A stretch of 64,000 nt of DNA from the NCBI GenBank assembly GCA_027491255.1, contig JAIXWM010000175.1, forward strand, positions 32,870 through 96,869, read 5' to 3'. Below, in pieces: positions 8,223 through 17,675 of this stretch (within the stretch, counting starts at the first letter, position 1; each line of letters opens with the position of its first letter). A model generated the notes under the pieces. That model saw only the letters and a list, made by a program, of their open reading frames with translations. It did not search any database and was not told where the DNA came from. Origin of the DNA: Rubrivivax sp. (GTDB lineage Bacteria > Pseudomonadota > Gammaproteobacteria > Burkholderiales > Burkholderiaceae_C). The translations under genes were made by a program, and so were the position numbers.

Positions 8223-10356
8223 ACCGCGCCCGCCGTGCCGCCGCGCGCCGTTGCAGCCAGCCGATCACGCGAGCGCGCAGCGCCTCGCGCCAGCGGTCGG
8301 CCCGCGTGGGATTGCTGACGATGCGCGCCTTGTAGAACGAGGGGCAGAGCACCGCCGCATGCGAGACCTCGCCGCAAAGCCCGCAACCGACGCAGGAGTC
8401 GACCACCGCCGCCACCGGGTCGGTGCGCAGCGGATCAGGGTTGGGCTTGACCGTCAGCGAAGGACAGCCGGACAGGCGGATGCAGGAGTGGTCGCCGGTG
8501 CAGGTGTCCGGGTCGACGCCGAAACGCTCGCGCACGACGCGTTCACCCGCCGCCACGCGCTGGCGCTGCAGCGGCTTCTCGCGCCGCTGGCGGTTGAGCA
8601 TGCATTCGCTTTGCGCCACGATGACCTTGGGGCCGCGCTCGCGCGTGGTCAGCGCCTCCTTCAAGGCCGCCTTCATCTGAGCCAGGTCGTAGGTGTGGGT
8701 GACCGTGCGCACCCACTTCACGCCCACCCCGCGCACCGCCGACTCGATGGCGTGGCCGGTGCTTCGCGTCGGGTTGACGGCCTTGGAAGACAGGATGTCC
8801 TGCCCGCCGGTGGCCGAGGTGTAGCTGTTGTCGACGACCACCGTCAGGTTGTCCGAACGGTTGAACACCGCGTTGGCAATGCCGCTGGTCAGGCCGTTGT
8901 GCCAGAAGCCGCCGTCTCCCATGACGCTGATCGCGCGCTTGGCTGCGGGCACGTTCAGCGCCGCGGCGCCGGCCGTGCCCAGACCGTACCCCATCGTCGT
9001 GTTGCCCAGGTTGAAGGGCGGCAGGATGGAGAACAGGTGGCAGCCGATGTCGGCCGAGACATGGTGCTCGCCGAGCTCGCGTTCGACCAGCTTCATCGCG
9101 GTGAAGATCGGCCGCTCAGGGCAGCCGGTGCAAAAGCCGGGCGGACGCGCGTGGACGGTGGCGCCGGCCGGCAGCTCGATCGGGCCGGCGCGCGGCGCCG
9201 CCAAGGCCTGCGGCGGCAGTCGATCGTGGCGCTCGAGGAAGGCGCGAACGCCGGCCAGCACCTCGGCGGCCGTGTACTCGCCAGCCACCGGCAGCACGTC
9301 CTTGCCGTGCAGCGCGGTGTCACAGCCTGCGGCGCGCAGGATGGCCGCCACGTTCTGCTCGAGGTAGTTGGGCTGCCCTTCCTCGACCATCAGCACTGCG
9401 CGCTTGCCGCGGCAGAAGCGCACCACCTCATCGTCCACCAGCGGGTAGGTGACGTTCATCACGTACAGCGGTACGCGGCTGCGCCCGAAGACATCGGCCA
9501 GCCCCACGCGCTCGAGCACGCGCAGCAGCGTGTTGTAGTGCCCGCCCTGGACGACGATGCCCACGTCGTCGAAGCCGCCGGGCGCGGCGTCGAAGAACTC
9601 GTTGAGCCCCCGCTCCTGGATGAAGCGCACCGCCGCGGGCCAGCGCTGCTGGATCTTCTCCTTCTCGTGCAGGAAGCTCGCGGGGGGCAGCACGATGCGG
9701 CTCGTGTCACGGCGCGGCTGCTCCATCGCCTCGCGCAGCGTGAAGGCCGGGCGCTGGTTGGCGCTGGCAACGAACTGCCCGTGCACGTGGCAGGCGCGGA
9801 TGCGCAGCTGCAGCATCACCGGGGTATTGCTGGCCTCGCTGAGCTCGAAGCCGTCCTTCACCGCCTTGACGATGGACGGCAGGTTGGGCCGCGGATCGAG
9901 CAGCCAGATCTGCGACTTCATCGCGAAGGCGTGGCTGCGCTCCTGCATGATGGAGCTGCCCTCGCCGTAGTCCTCGCCGACGATGATGAGCGCCCCGCCG
10001 GTGACGCCGCCCGAGGCGAGGTTGGCCAGCGCATCGCTCGCGACGTTGGTGCCCACCGTGCTCTTGAAGGTGCAGGCCCCACGCAGCGGATAGTTCACGC
10101 TGGCCGCCAGCGTGGCTGCGGCCGTGGCCTCGCTGGCGCTGTGCTCGAAGTGGATGCCGTGCTCGGCCAGGATGTCCTGCGCGTCCGCCAGCACGTCCAT
10201 CAGATGCGAGATCGGCGCGCCCTGGTAGCCCGAGACGTAGGACACGCCCGACTCCAGCAGCGCCTTCGTCACGGCCAGGATGCCCTCGCCGTGGAAGACC
10301 TCGCCCTCACCCAGGCGCAGCTTGCGAACTTCTTCGACGAAGGATCTTTCGGCCAT
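8212..10356 (-). CDS. iorA: Indolepyruvate:ferredoxin oxidoreductase, alpha subunit (TPP and Fe-S)
   Basis: A 714-residue protein with the usual order. An N-terminal pyrimidine-binding domain ('SGYQGAPISHLMDVL', about residues 42-56) is followed by a central region and then a TPP-binding domain ('GDGGFWHNGLTSGIANAVFN' with 'VVVDNSYTSATGGQ'). A C-terminal iron-sulfur part follows, with CTGDHSCIRLSGCP and CVGCGLCGE clusters near residues 610-660. It heads the catabolic operon. The ATG at 10356 has GGGAG about 8 bases upstream, and a 275-base gap to the next gene holds the likely promoter. Known family members turn indolepyruvate or phenylpyruvate into the arylacetyl-CoA. Here it may feed a CoA pathway, supply reduced ferredoxin, or both (inference). 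Confidence 0.88.
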   Translation of the reverse strand: MAERSFVEEVRKLRLGEGEVFHGEGILAVTKALLESGVSYVSGYQGAPISHLMDVLADAQDILAEHGIHFEHSASEATAAATLAASVNYPLRGACTFKSTVGTNVASDALANLASGGVTGGALIIVGEDYGEGSSIMQERSHAFAMKSQIWLLDPRPNLPSIVKAVKDGFELSEASNTPVMLQLRIRACHVHGQFVASANQRPAFTLREAMEQPRRDTSRIVLPPASFLHEKEKIQQRWPAAVRFIQERGLNEFFDAAPGGFDDVGIVVQGGHYNTLLRVLERVGLADVFGRSRVPLYVMNVTYPLVDDEVVRFCRGKRAVLMVEEGQPNYLEQNVAAILRAAGCDTALHGKDVLPVAGEYTAAEVLAGVRAFLERHDRLPPQALAAPRAGPIELPAGATVHARPPGFCTGCPERPIFTAMKLVERELGEHHVSADIGCHLFSILPPFNLGNTTMGYGLGTAGAAALNVPAAKRAISVMGDGGFWHNGLTSGIANAVFNRSDNLTVVVDNSYTSATGGQDILSSKAVNPTRSTGHAIESAVRGVGVKWVRTVTHTYDLAQMKAALKEALTTRERGPKVIVAQSECMLNRQRREKPLQRQRVAAGERVVRERFGVDPDTCTGDHSCIRLSGCPSLTVKPNPDPLRTDPVAAVVDSCVGCGLCGEVSHAAVLCPSFYKARIVSNPTRADRWREALRARVIGWLQRRAAARRARYAF

Positions 10357-10631
10357 CGGCAGCGCTCCCTGCGCCGGGGCGCCCCGGAACAGGCGTCCTC
10401 AGACGATACGCAACGGTGCCGCCACCTGCGGCCTGCACCGACCTGCGAACACAGAGTGTAGGCAGCGATATTTCCAAAGTCAAATACTTCCGGACAGTGC
10501 GCGATCGGCACCGCGCCGCGCACGCCCCGCACAGCGGCCGAGCGTTGTGGCGCTGGGCACGAAAGGCGCGTCCAAACGCCCCGGATCACGGCGCAAGCCA
10601 CAGCCCTGGCCCGGGCTGTGGCGAGGGCTTT
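10357..10631 (-). promoter_or_regulatory. Intergenic region upstream of iorA; probable operon promoter and an upstream hairpin
   Basis: 275 bases without a gene between the monooxygenase stop and iorA. The stretch 10450-10495 is locally AT-richer than its surroundings and is the best place for an iorA promoter, but no convincing -35/-10 pair is seen. A perfect 10-base inverted repeat (10597-10606 with 10613-10622, 6-base loop) lies just past the monooxygenase stop. It has no following T-run on the minus strand, so it is a weak terminator or an RNA-stabilising hairpin. Confidence 0.4.
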
Positions 10632-11774
10632 TCAAGGAAGGGTCAGCGGAACCGCCCAGGCGTCGTAGCCGTAGACCCAGTCGGCGTTGCCGGGCCCCTT
10701 CATCCACTCGTTGCCGCGCGAGGCGATCTGGATGCGGGCGGTGCGCTCTCGGCGCGCCGCCTCGTAGGCCTGGAGCGCCCCCTCGATGCGCCCATGGTCC
10801 GCCACACCGGCCAGCGCGCGCCCCAGCACGACGGCGTCCTCGATCGCCATACCGGCGCCCTGGGCCATGAAGGGCAGCATGGGGTGGCAGGCGTCACCGA
10901 GCAGCGTCACGGCCCCCACCGACCACGACGGCAGCGGATCGCGCTCGTACAGGGCACTCTTCAGCACGCGGTCGCAGGCGTCCAGCAGGCGCCGGGCGTC
11001 GGGGTGGAAGTCGCGGTAGACCTCGCGCAACTCGTCGACGCTGCCCTCGGTCGTCCACGACTCCTCGGTCCAGCGCTCCTGGCCGGTGGTGGCGAAGACG
11101 AAGGTTTCGCGCCCTTGGTTGAGCGGGAAGGTGACGATCTGCGTCTGCGGGTTCGGGCCCCACCACTTGGTGAAAGCGTCGATCTCGGGCACCTCACGCA
11201 CGCGCGGCGTGGGCACCACGGCACGAAAGGAGACCACGCCCGTGAAACGCGGGCTCTCGCGCCCGAAGAGCGCCGTGCGCACGCGCGAGTGAATACCGTC
11301 GGCGCCGATGACGACTCCGTGCCGAACCTGCGTGCCATCCTCGAAGGAGAGCACAACGCCGCCGTCGTCCTGCTCCAGGGTGGCCACGCGACGACCGAGC
11401 CGCACGTCGGACGCGGGAAACGCGGCGGCGAGCGCGGCCAGCAGGTCGGCACGGTGGATCGTGACCTGCGGCGCGCCGTAACGCTCCTCGGCCTGCCCAC
11501 CCATGCCCAGGCGCGAGGTCTCGGCGCCGCTCAGGCCGTCTCGGCTGATGCGGAAGGTCGGCTGCGCGCCATCGCGACGGATGGACGCGCCGATCTCGCC
11601 ACCCAGGCCATCCAGGGCCTTGACGACATTGGGGGTCAGGTTCACGTCGGCACCCACGCGGGCCCACTGCGAGGCCTGCTCGTGGACCGTGACGCGGTGC
11701 CCTGCGCGCCGCAGCGCGATCGCGGCCGTCATACCGCCGATGCCGCCGCCGACGATGCCGATGTCCAGTGCCAT
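10632..11774 (-). CDS. FAD-dependent aromatic monooxygenase, NicC/salicylate-hydroxylase-like
   Basis: A 380-residue class A flavoprotein hydroxylase. Motifs: the Rossmann GxGxxG as 'IVGGGIGGMTAAIAL' at the N-terminus, the DG motif 'VVIGADGIHSRVR', and the GD motif 'GDACHPMLPFMAQGAGMAIED' in the flavin-binding C-terminal half. The tail 'WVYGYDAW' resembles 6-hydroxynicotinate 3-monooxygenase and salicylate hydroxylases. It would use NAD(P)H and O2 to hydroxylate, or decarboxylate and hydroxylate, a phenolic ring. The ATG at 11774 is chosen because GGAGCAA precedes it; 14 more codons are open upstream. It shares strand with the ior operon and with the SDR upstream. The exact substrate is not readable. 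Confidence 0.82.
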   Translation of the reverse strand: MALDIGIVGGGIGGMTAAIALRRAGHRVTVHEQASQWARVGADVNLTPNVVKALDGLGGEIGASIRRDGAQPTFRISRDGLSGAETSRLGMGGQAEERYGAPQVTIHRADLLAALAAAFPASDVRLGRRVATLEQDDGGVVLSFEDGTQVRHGVVIGADGIHSRVRTALFGRESPRFTGVVSFRAVVPTPRVREVPEIDAFTKWWGPNPQTQIVTFPLNQGRETFVFATTGQERWTEESWTTEGSVDELREVYRDFHPDARRLLDACDRVLKSALYERDPLPSWSVGAVTLLGDACHPMLPFMAQGAGMAIEDAVVLGRALAGVADHGRIEGALQAYEAARRERTARIQIASRGNEWMKGPGNADWVYGYDAWAVPLTLP

Positions 11775-11844
11775 GGTGTGTTGCTCCCGTACCGCCTTGG
11801 CCGCAGCCTGCGCCATCCGAGCGCGAGCCGCTCGAAGGCGGACT

Positions 11845-12651
11845 TTAGTGCTCGGGGGACGCTGCCAGCCCGCCCCGCCGCAGCGTCGGCAGGCCCACGC
11901 CGCTCGCGTCGAAGCCGCCGTCCACGGCCAGCGTCTGGCCGTTGATGTAGCTCGCCTGAGGACTGCACAGGAAGCCCACGCCCGCCGCGATCTCCTCGGG
12001 CGTGCCGTAGCGGTTCAGAGGGATCGTGTCGTGGTAGTCGCTGCGGATCGCCACGGTGTGCACGAGCTTGGCCATCTCGGTATCCACCGGGCCCGGGGCA
12101 ATGCAGTTCGCGCGGATGCCGGCATTGCCCAGTTCGATGGCCTGCTGCTTGGTCAGGTGGATGATGGCGCCCTTGCTTGTTCCGTAGGCCACGCGCATGG
12201 TGCTGGCGCGCAGGCCCGAGATCGAGGCGATGTTGACGATGGCGCCGCCGCCGCCGCGCTTCATCACCGGCGCGCAGGCCTGGGTGCACAGGAAGGCGCC
12301 GTCGAGGTTGGTACCCATGACATGGCGCCAATCGTCCCAGGTCGTCTCCTCGATGCGCTTGAAGACGGCGACACCAGCGTTGTTGACAAGCGCGTCGATG
12401 CGGCCGAAGCGCGCGTCGACGGCGGCCACGGCCGCCTCGACCTGCCCGGGCTGCGAGACGTCGGCGCGGACCGTGAAGACGCGCTGCGCATCGGCCAGCG
12501 CGGCCTCGGTCGCCGCCAGGGTCACACCATCCACGTCGAGCAGCGCGACACGGTAGCCGTGCGCGAGGAACCAGCGCCCGCAGGCCAGGCCGATGCCGCG
12601 TGCGCCGCCCGTGACCAGGGCGACGGGAACAACGATGTTCGAAGAACTCAT
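11845..12651 (-). CDS. Short-chain dehydrogenase/reductase (classical SDR)
   Basis: A 268-residue classical SDR with all motifs intact: TGGARGIG for NAD(P) binding near residue 14, 'VDGV' after beta-2, NNAGV near 95, catalytic Ser in 'NIASISG', and YGTSK with Tyr and Lys. The C-terminal 'NGQTLAVDGGFDASG' is the usual closing strand. It would oxidise a secondary alcohol or cis-dihydrodiol, or reduce a ketone. Next to a Rieske oxygenase operon, a dihydrodiol dehydrogenase role is possible but unproven. The start at 12651 is set at the conserved 'VALVTGG' N-terminus; the frame is open for 43 codons upstream, which would overlap the neighbouring gene. Confidence 0.85.
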   Translation of the reverse strand: MSSSNIVVPVALVTGGARGIGLACGRWFLAHGYRVALLDVDGVTLAATEAALADAQRVFTVRADVSQPGQVEAAVAAVDARFGRIDALVNNAGVAVFKRIEETTWDDWRHVMGTNLDGAFLCTQACAPVMKRGGGGAIVNIASISGLRASTMRVAYGTSKGAIIHLTKQQAIELGNAGIRANCIAPGPVDTEMAKLVHTVAIRSDYHDTIPLNRYGTPEEIAAGVGFLCSPQASYINGQTLAVDGGFDASGVGLPTLRRGGLAASPEH

Positions 12652-12733
12652 GGGCAATGTCCGTTCGAGCAGGCCGCGCGGCAGGCAGTGCCCGCCACTG
12701 CGCGGAAGTCGGCAAAGGCCCGTCGGGAGACGC

Positions 12734-13579
12734 TCACGCCGCCGCGCGCGGTGCGGTGACGGGAGGCGCCAGTTCGGCATGCTCGGCGAGCCAGCGCTCG
12801 GCCATCGTGCCGTCGCCTTCGGACGGGTGAAAGTCTGCGTCCAGATAGCGGCGCCAGGTGCGCCAGTGGCAACTCACCAACCCGGCCGTGCCGAACAGCG
12901 TGGCCCAGGCGCTGCGCCACGTGCCGAGCCGCCAAAGCGCGCCGTCGCGCCACAGGTTGTGCAGGGTCTGACGCGTCAGGTCGGTGGTGAAGTGCCAGGT
13001 GACCATGTAGAACAGGCGTCGGCGCCATTTCTCGTTGCCGCCGAGCGCGCGGTACAGGTCGAAGGCCGTGCAGCGGTGCTCGCTCTCTTCGCTCGAGTGC
13101 CACAGCCACAGGTCGCGCAGACGCGGTTGCGCGCCTTCGAGCTGCTGCGGGTGCGTCAACAGGTGCTCGGCGAGGATGGCGGTCAGGTGCTCGGTGGCCG
13201 CGGTGACGGCCAGCCAGGCGCGCGGCTCCTGCCCCGCCATCTTCTCGAGCCGACGGATGCGCCTGTGGATGCGCGGCTCCCAGTGGTTGACGAAGCCCTG
13301 CTTTTCAAGGTGCTCGTTGAACAACTGGTGGATGCGGCGGTGCGTGGCCTCCTGGCCGATGAAGCCACGGGCTTCGGCCTCGAAGCGCTCGCGCGCCGAG
13401 CCCTCGAGCCGGGCCAGGCCCTTGCGCACCGAGTCGATGAAGACCTGCTCGCCTGCAGGAAAGCTCATCGACAGCGCGTTGAACAGCGCACTGCGGAAGG
13501 CGTCGCCACCGTTCCAGCGCCGGGGCAGCGGCGTCTTCAGGTCGACGAGGAGTCGGCGGATTACCAATTCGGAAGACAT
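12734..13579 (-). CDS. Ferritin-like metal-dependent hydrolase family protein (PF10118 type)
   Basis: A 281-residue mostly helical protein of the 'predicted metal-dependent hydrolase' family. Carboxylate/histidine pairs spaced along the helices look like a di-metal centre: Glu in 'SFPAGEQVF', 'GQEATHRRIH', Glu/His in 'AATEHL', and 'HSSEESEHR'. Arrangement and length fit this family, whose members are common in proteobacteria and have no settled biochemical role. It precedes the SDR by 82 bases on the same strand and begins just 13 bases after the end of purL, so it may be transcribed with either. Family call good; function unknown. Confidence 0.75.
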   Translation of the reverse strand: MSSELVIRRLLVDLKTPLPRRWNGGDAFRSALFNALSMSFPAGEQVFIDSVRKGLARLEGSARERFEAEARGFIGQEATHRRIHQLFNEHLEKQGFVNHWEPRIHRRIRRLEKMAGQEPRAWLAVTAATEHLTAILAEHLLTHPQQLEGAQPRLRDLWLWHSSEESEHRCTAFDLYRALGGNEKWRRRLFYMVTWHFTTDLTRQTLHNLWRDGALWRLGTWRSAWATLFGTAGLVSCHWRTWRRYLDADFHPSEGDGTMAERWLAEHAELAPPVTAPRAAA

Positions 13580-13592
13580 GTGCCGGATTCTC

Positions 13593-16500
13593 TCATTGCA
13601 CCCAGCGCCGCGCGTTGCGGAACATGCGCATCCACGGGCTGGGCGCGGACTTGTCGCCGCCGCTCCAGCTCATCTGCACCTCGCGAAAGACGCGCTCGGG
13701 GTGCGGCATCATGGCCGTGAAGCGGCCGTCGGCCGTCGTCACGGCTGTCAGTCCGCCCGGGCTGCCGTTCGGGTTGAAGGGGTAGGCCTCGGTCGGACGG
13801 CCATGGTGGTCGACGAAGCGCATCGCTGCGCGCACTGCGGCGGCATCACCGCGCTGGGAGAAGTCGGCCCGACCTTCGCCGTGCGACACCGCGATCGGAA
13901 TCCGGCTGCCCGCCATGCCGGCGAGGAAGAGGCTCGGGCTGTCCAGCACCTCCACCAGCGACAGTCGGGCCTCGAATTGCTCGCTGCGGTTGCGACGGAA
14001 GCGCGGCCAGTGCTGCGCGCCAGGAATCAGCTCCGCCAGTGCCGCCATCATCTGGCAGCCGTTGCACACGCCCAGCGCGAAGGTGTCGGCGCGCTCGAAG
14101 AAGGCGGCGAAGTCCGCACGCAACGCCGGGTTGAACAGGATGGAGCGGGCCCAGCCCTCTCCCGCCCCGAGGGTGTCGCCGTAACTGAAACCACCGCACG
14201 CAACCAGGCCCTGGAAGCCGTCCAGCCGCGCGCGGCCGGCCTGCAGGTCGCTCATGTGCACGTCCCAGGCCTCGAAGCCGACCTGGTCGAAGACCCACGC
14301 CATCTCCAGCTGCGAATTCACGCCCTGCTCGCGCAGGATGGCCACGCGGGGCCGCGCGGTGTGGACGAAGGGGGCGGCCACGTCCTCGGCGGCGTCGAAG
14401 GACAGGTGAACGTGCAAGCCCGGGTCGTCGTCGGCGGCGACGGCGGCGTGCTCGGCGTCGGCGCAGTCCGGATCGTCGCGCAGGCGCGCGATGCGCCAGC
14501 TCACCTCGTCCCAGGTCGACAGCAGCTGCGACAGCGGCGCGCCGAACTGGAGCTTGGTGTCGCGCCAGACCTCGACGACGCCGCGGTCGTTGGGCTTGCC
14601 GATGTAGTGAGCGTGCCGGCTGAGCCCGTGCCGGCGCAGCACCGCCATGACCTCGTTGCGCGCCGCGGTCGGCACCTGCATCACGACGCCGAGCTCCTCG
14701 TTGAACAGCGCGCGCAGCGTCAGCTCCTTGCGTCGCTCGCCCACCTGGCTGGCCCAGTTCTTGGAGTCGCCGTACTCGGCCCGGCTGTCGCCGATGCCGT
14801 CACCCTCGGTGACGAGGATGTCGACGTTCAGGCTGACGCCCCGACGCCCGGCGAAGGCCATCTCGCACACCGCCGCCCACAGCCCGCCGTCGCTGCGGTC
14901 GTGGCAGGCCAGCAGCCAGCCGCGCGCGCGGATGTCGGCCATGGCCGCGAACAGGGCCTTCAGCGCGGCCGGGTCGTCGAGGTCAGGCACCTCGTCGCCA
15001 AAGGCCCCGAGCACCTGCGCCAACATCGAGCCCCCCAGGCGCGCGCGGCCCTGCCCCAGGTCCACCAGCACGAGCGTGGTGTCGCCCGGCTGCAATTGCG
15101 GGGTGACGGTGTCGCGCACGTCGTCGAGCGTGGCGAAGGCGGTGACGATCAGCGACACCGGCGCCGTCACCTGCCGCGCCTGCCCGTCGTCAGCCGTCCA
15201 GCGCGTGCGCATCGACAGCGAATCCTTGCCCACCGGGATGCCGATGCCCAGCGCCGGGCACAGCTCGAGGCCTACCGCGCGCACGGTGTCGTACAGGGCC
15301 GCGTCCTCGCCCGGCTCGCCACAGGCCGCCATCCAATTCGCGCTGAGCTTGACGCGGTCGAGCGCGACCGGCGCCCCGAGCAGATTGGTCAGGGCCTCGC
15401 CCACCGCCATGCGGCCCGACGCCGGCGCGTCCAGTGCGGCCAGCGGCGTGCGCTCGCCCATCGCCATCGCCTCCCCGGCGAAACCTGCGTGGTCGGCCAG
15501 CGTGACGGCGCAGTCGGCCGTGGGTACCTGCCACGGGCCCACCATGGGGTCGCGATGGCTCAGGCCGCCGACGGTGCGGTCGCCGATCGTCACCAGAAAG
15601 CGCTTGCTCGCCACCGTCGGGTGGCGCAGCACGTCCAGGGCCACCTGCTCCAGCGGCACACCGGTCAGCGCCAGCGCCTGGCCCTGGCGCGCCAGCCGCT
15701 GCACCTGGCGGTGCACCTTGGGCGGCTTGCCCAGCAGCACCTCCATCGGCATGTCGATGGCGCGCTCGCCCGCAGGGCCGTCCTCGAGCACCAGGGTGGC
15801 CTGCGCGCTCGCGGTGCCGACGACCGCGTGGGGACAGCGCTCGCGCACGCACAGGCGCTCGAACAAGGCGAGGCTGCCAGGGGCGATCGCCAGCACGTAG
15901 CGCTCCTGGCTCTCGTTGCACCAGATTTCCTTGGGCGCGAGGCCAGTCTCCTCGAGCGGGATGCGCCGCAGGTCGAAGACCGCGCCGAGACCGGCACCGT
16001 CGACCAACTCCGGGAAGGCGTTGCTCAGGCCGCCCGCGCCGACGTCGTGGATGGCCAGGATGGGGTTGTCGGCGCCGAGCGTCCAGCAGTGGTTGATGAC
16101 CTCCTGGGCGCGGCGCTGGATCTCCGGGTTGCCGCGCTGGACCGAATCGAAGTCCAGCGCCGCGGTGTTGGTGCCGGCCGCCATCGAGCTCGCCGCCCCG
16201 CCGCCCATGCCGATGCGCATGCCCGGCCCGCCCAGTTGCACCAGCAGCGTGCCCGCGGGGAAGAGCACCTTGTGCGTCTGCGCGGCGTCGATCTGCCCCA
16301 GGCCGCCAGCGATCATGACGGGCTTGTGGTAGCCCCGCTGCACGCCCGCGACCTCCTGCTCGAAGGCGCGGAAGTAGCCGCCGAGATTGGGGCGCCCGAA
16401 CTCGTTGTTGAATGCAGCGGCCCCCAGCGGGCCCTCGGTCATGATCTGCAGCGGGCTGGCAATGTGCGCCGGTCGGCCCACCCCGTCGCGCTCCCAGGGC

Positions 16501-17603
16501 TCGTCGGTGCCGGGCAGGCGCAGGTGGCTGGTCGAGAAGCCGCTCAGTCCCGCCTTGGGCCGCGCCCCACGCCCGGTCGCCCCCTCGTCGCGGATCTCGC
16601 CGCCTGCGCCGGTGGCCGCGCCCGGGAATGGCGAGATCGCGGTCGGGTGGTTGTGCGTCTCCACCTTCATCAACACGTGCGTCTCGCCGGCGAGCGCGCG
16701 GTAAGGCGCCGGGCCGTCGCCTACAGCCGGGCGCCATTGCACGGCCACACCCCCCTGCATCACTGCGGCGTTGTCGCTGTAGGCCACCACCGTGCGCTGC
16801 GGGGACATCGCCTCGGTGTGGCGGATCATCTGGAACATCGACAGCGGCTCGTCATGGCCGTCGATCGTGAAGCGGGCGTTGAAGATCTTGTGCCGGCAGT
16901 GCTCACTGTTGGCCTGGGCGAACATCATCAGCTCGACGTCGCCGGGGTTGCGGCCCAGTCGAGCGAAGGCCTGCGCCAGGTAGTCGATCTCGTCGTCCGA
17001 CAGCGCGAGGCCGAAGTCGGCGTTGGCCTGTTCGAGCGCCGCGCGCCCGCGGCCGAGCACATCGACCTGCGCCATCGGCACACCCGGGCGGGCGTCGAAC
17101 AGTGCGCGCGCAGCATCGCGCTCGAAGGCCACGCTTTCCGTCATGCGGTCGTGCAGGACTTCGGCCAGGCGCGCGCGCACCGCCGCCTCGAGCGGTCGCG
17201 GCCCGCTGCCGAGCACCCCCTGCAGCACGCCCGCCTTGCGCTGGAGGCGGAACTCCGTCACGCGCTCGATGCGGCGCACCGGCAGCGCGCAGTTGCGGGC
17301 GATGTCGCTGGCCTTGCTGGCCCAGGGGGACACCGTGCCCAGGCGCGGCATCACGACGATCAAGTCACCCGCGCCACCACCCGCGGCGCCTGCCGCGGGG
17401 GTGCTGTCCAGCAGCGCGGCCAGACGCTGCTGCAGGCCCGCGTCCGGCGCCGCCTGCAGGGCCACCCAGTGCACGTGCCGAGCGTTCAGCGTCTGCAGCG
17501 AAGGCTCGACGGCCCGCAGCTGCTCGAGCAGGGTGCGGGCGCGCGCGCCGGACAAGGCGTCGCCGCCTTCGAAACAGGACAGATGCAGGGTGGTTTGGAG
17601 CAT
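13593..17603 (-). CDS. purL: Phosphoribosylformylglycinamidine synthase (FGAM synthetase)
   Basis: A 1336-residue large-type PurL, close in length to the 1295-residue E. coli enzyme. It carries out the fourth step of purine synthesis: FGAR + ATP + glutamine to FGAM. Order: N-terminal PurS-like domain ('TTLHLSCFEGGDALSG'), linker, two AIRS-like ATPase halves ('MKVETHNHPTAISPFPGAAT', 'HDVGAGGLSNAFPE', 'CHDRSDGGLWAAVCEMAFAG'), and a C-terminal class I glutaminase ('GGFSYGD', Cys in 'GVCNGCQM'). The frame stays open far upstream of 17603 only because of GC content. The ATG there matches the conserved N-terminus and lies 72 bases from the divergent map gene. Confidence 0.97.
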   Translation of the reverse strand: MLQTTLHLSCFEGGDALSGARARTLLEQLRAVEPSLQTLNARHVHWVALQAAPDAGLQQRLAALLDSTPAAGAAGGGAGDLIVVMPRLGTVSPWASKASDIARNCALPVRRIERVTEFRLQRKAGVLQGVLGSGPRPLEAAVRARLAEVLHDRMTESVAFERDAARALFDARPGVPMAQVDVLGRGRAALEQANADFGLALSDDEIDYLAQAFARLGRNPGDVELMMFAQANSEHCRHKIFNARFTIDGHDEPLSMFQMIRHTEAMSPQRTVVAYSDNAAVMQGGVAVQWRPAVGDGPAPYRALAGETHVLMKVETHNHPTAISPFPGAATGAGGEIRDEGATGRGARPKAGLSGFSTSHLRLPGTDEPWERDGVGRPAHIASPLQIMTEGPLGAAAFNNEFGRPNLGGYFRAFEQEVAGVQRGYHKPVMIAGGLGQIDAAQTHKVLFPAGTLLVQLGGPGMRIGMGGGAASSMAAGTNTAALDFDSVQRGNPEIQRRAQEVINHCWTLGADNPILAIHDVGAGGLSNAFPELVDGAGLGAVFDLRRIPLEETGLAPKEIWCNESQERYVLAIAPGSLALFERLCVRERCPHAVVGTASAQATLVLEDGPAGERAIDMPMEVLLGKPPKVHRQVQRLARQGQALALTGVPLEQVALDVLRHPTVASKRFLVTIGDRTVGGLSHRDPMVGPWQVPTADCAVTLADHAGFAGEAMAMGERTPLAALDAPASGRMAVGEALTNLLGAPVALDRVKLSANWMAACGEPGEDAALYDTVRAVGLELCPALGIGIPVGKDSLSMRTRWTADDGQARQVTAPVSLIVTAFATLDDVRDTVTPQLQPGDTTLVLVDLGQGRARLGGSMLAQVLGAFGDEVPDLDDPAALKALFAAMADIRARGWLLACHDRSDGGLWAAVCEMAFAGRRGVSLNVDILVTEGDGIGDSRAEYGDSKNWASQVGERRKELTLRALFNEELGVVMQVPTAARNEVMAVLRRHGLSRHAHYIGKPNDRGVVEVWRDTKLQFGAPLSQLLSTWDEVSWRIARLRDDPDCADAEHAAVAADDDPGLHVHLSFDAAEDVAAPFVHTARPRVAILREQGVNSQLEMAWVFDQVGFEAWDVHMSDLQAGRARLDGFQGLVACGGFSYGDTLGAGEGWARSILFNPALRADFAAFFERADTFALGVCNGCQMMAALAELIPGAQHWPRFRRNRSEQFEARLSLVEVLDSPSLFLAGMAGSRIPIAVSHGEGRADFSQRGDAAAVRAAMRFVDHHGRPTEAYPFNPNGSPGGLTAVTTADGRFTAMMPHPERVFREVQMSWSGGDKSAPSPWMRMFRNARRWVQ

Positions 17604-17675
17604 GGTCGGCAAGGCGGGGCCGCAATGCCCTCGGTGCGATGACGATTCTAGGGACCGGGTGGGATAATCCGTCTC
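17604..17675. promoter_or_regulatory. Divergent promoter region purL/map, with a candidate leaderless map promoter
   Basis: 72 bases between two divergent starts. On the plus strand ATGACG (17639-17644) and GATAAT (17663-17668) are spaced 18 bases, a fair sigma-70 match. Transcription from it would begin at about 17675, at the map ATG itself. No Shine-Dalgarno precedes map, which agrees with a leaderless message. Inference only. Confidence 0.4.

Noticed and set aside
13035..17642. A plus-strand open frame of more than 1500 codons opposite purL, and similar long frames opposite most genes
   Set aside because: High GC suppresses stop codons on the opposite strand. The translations are Arg/His/Ala/Gln-rich with no domain, while the other strand encodes clear enzymes.
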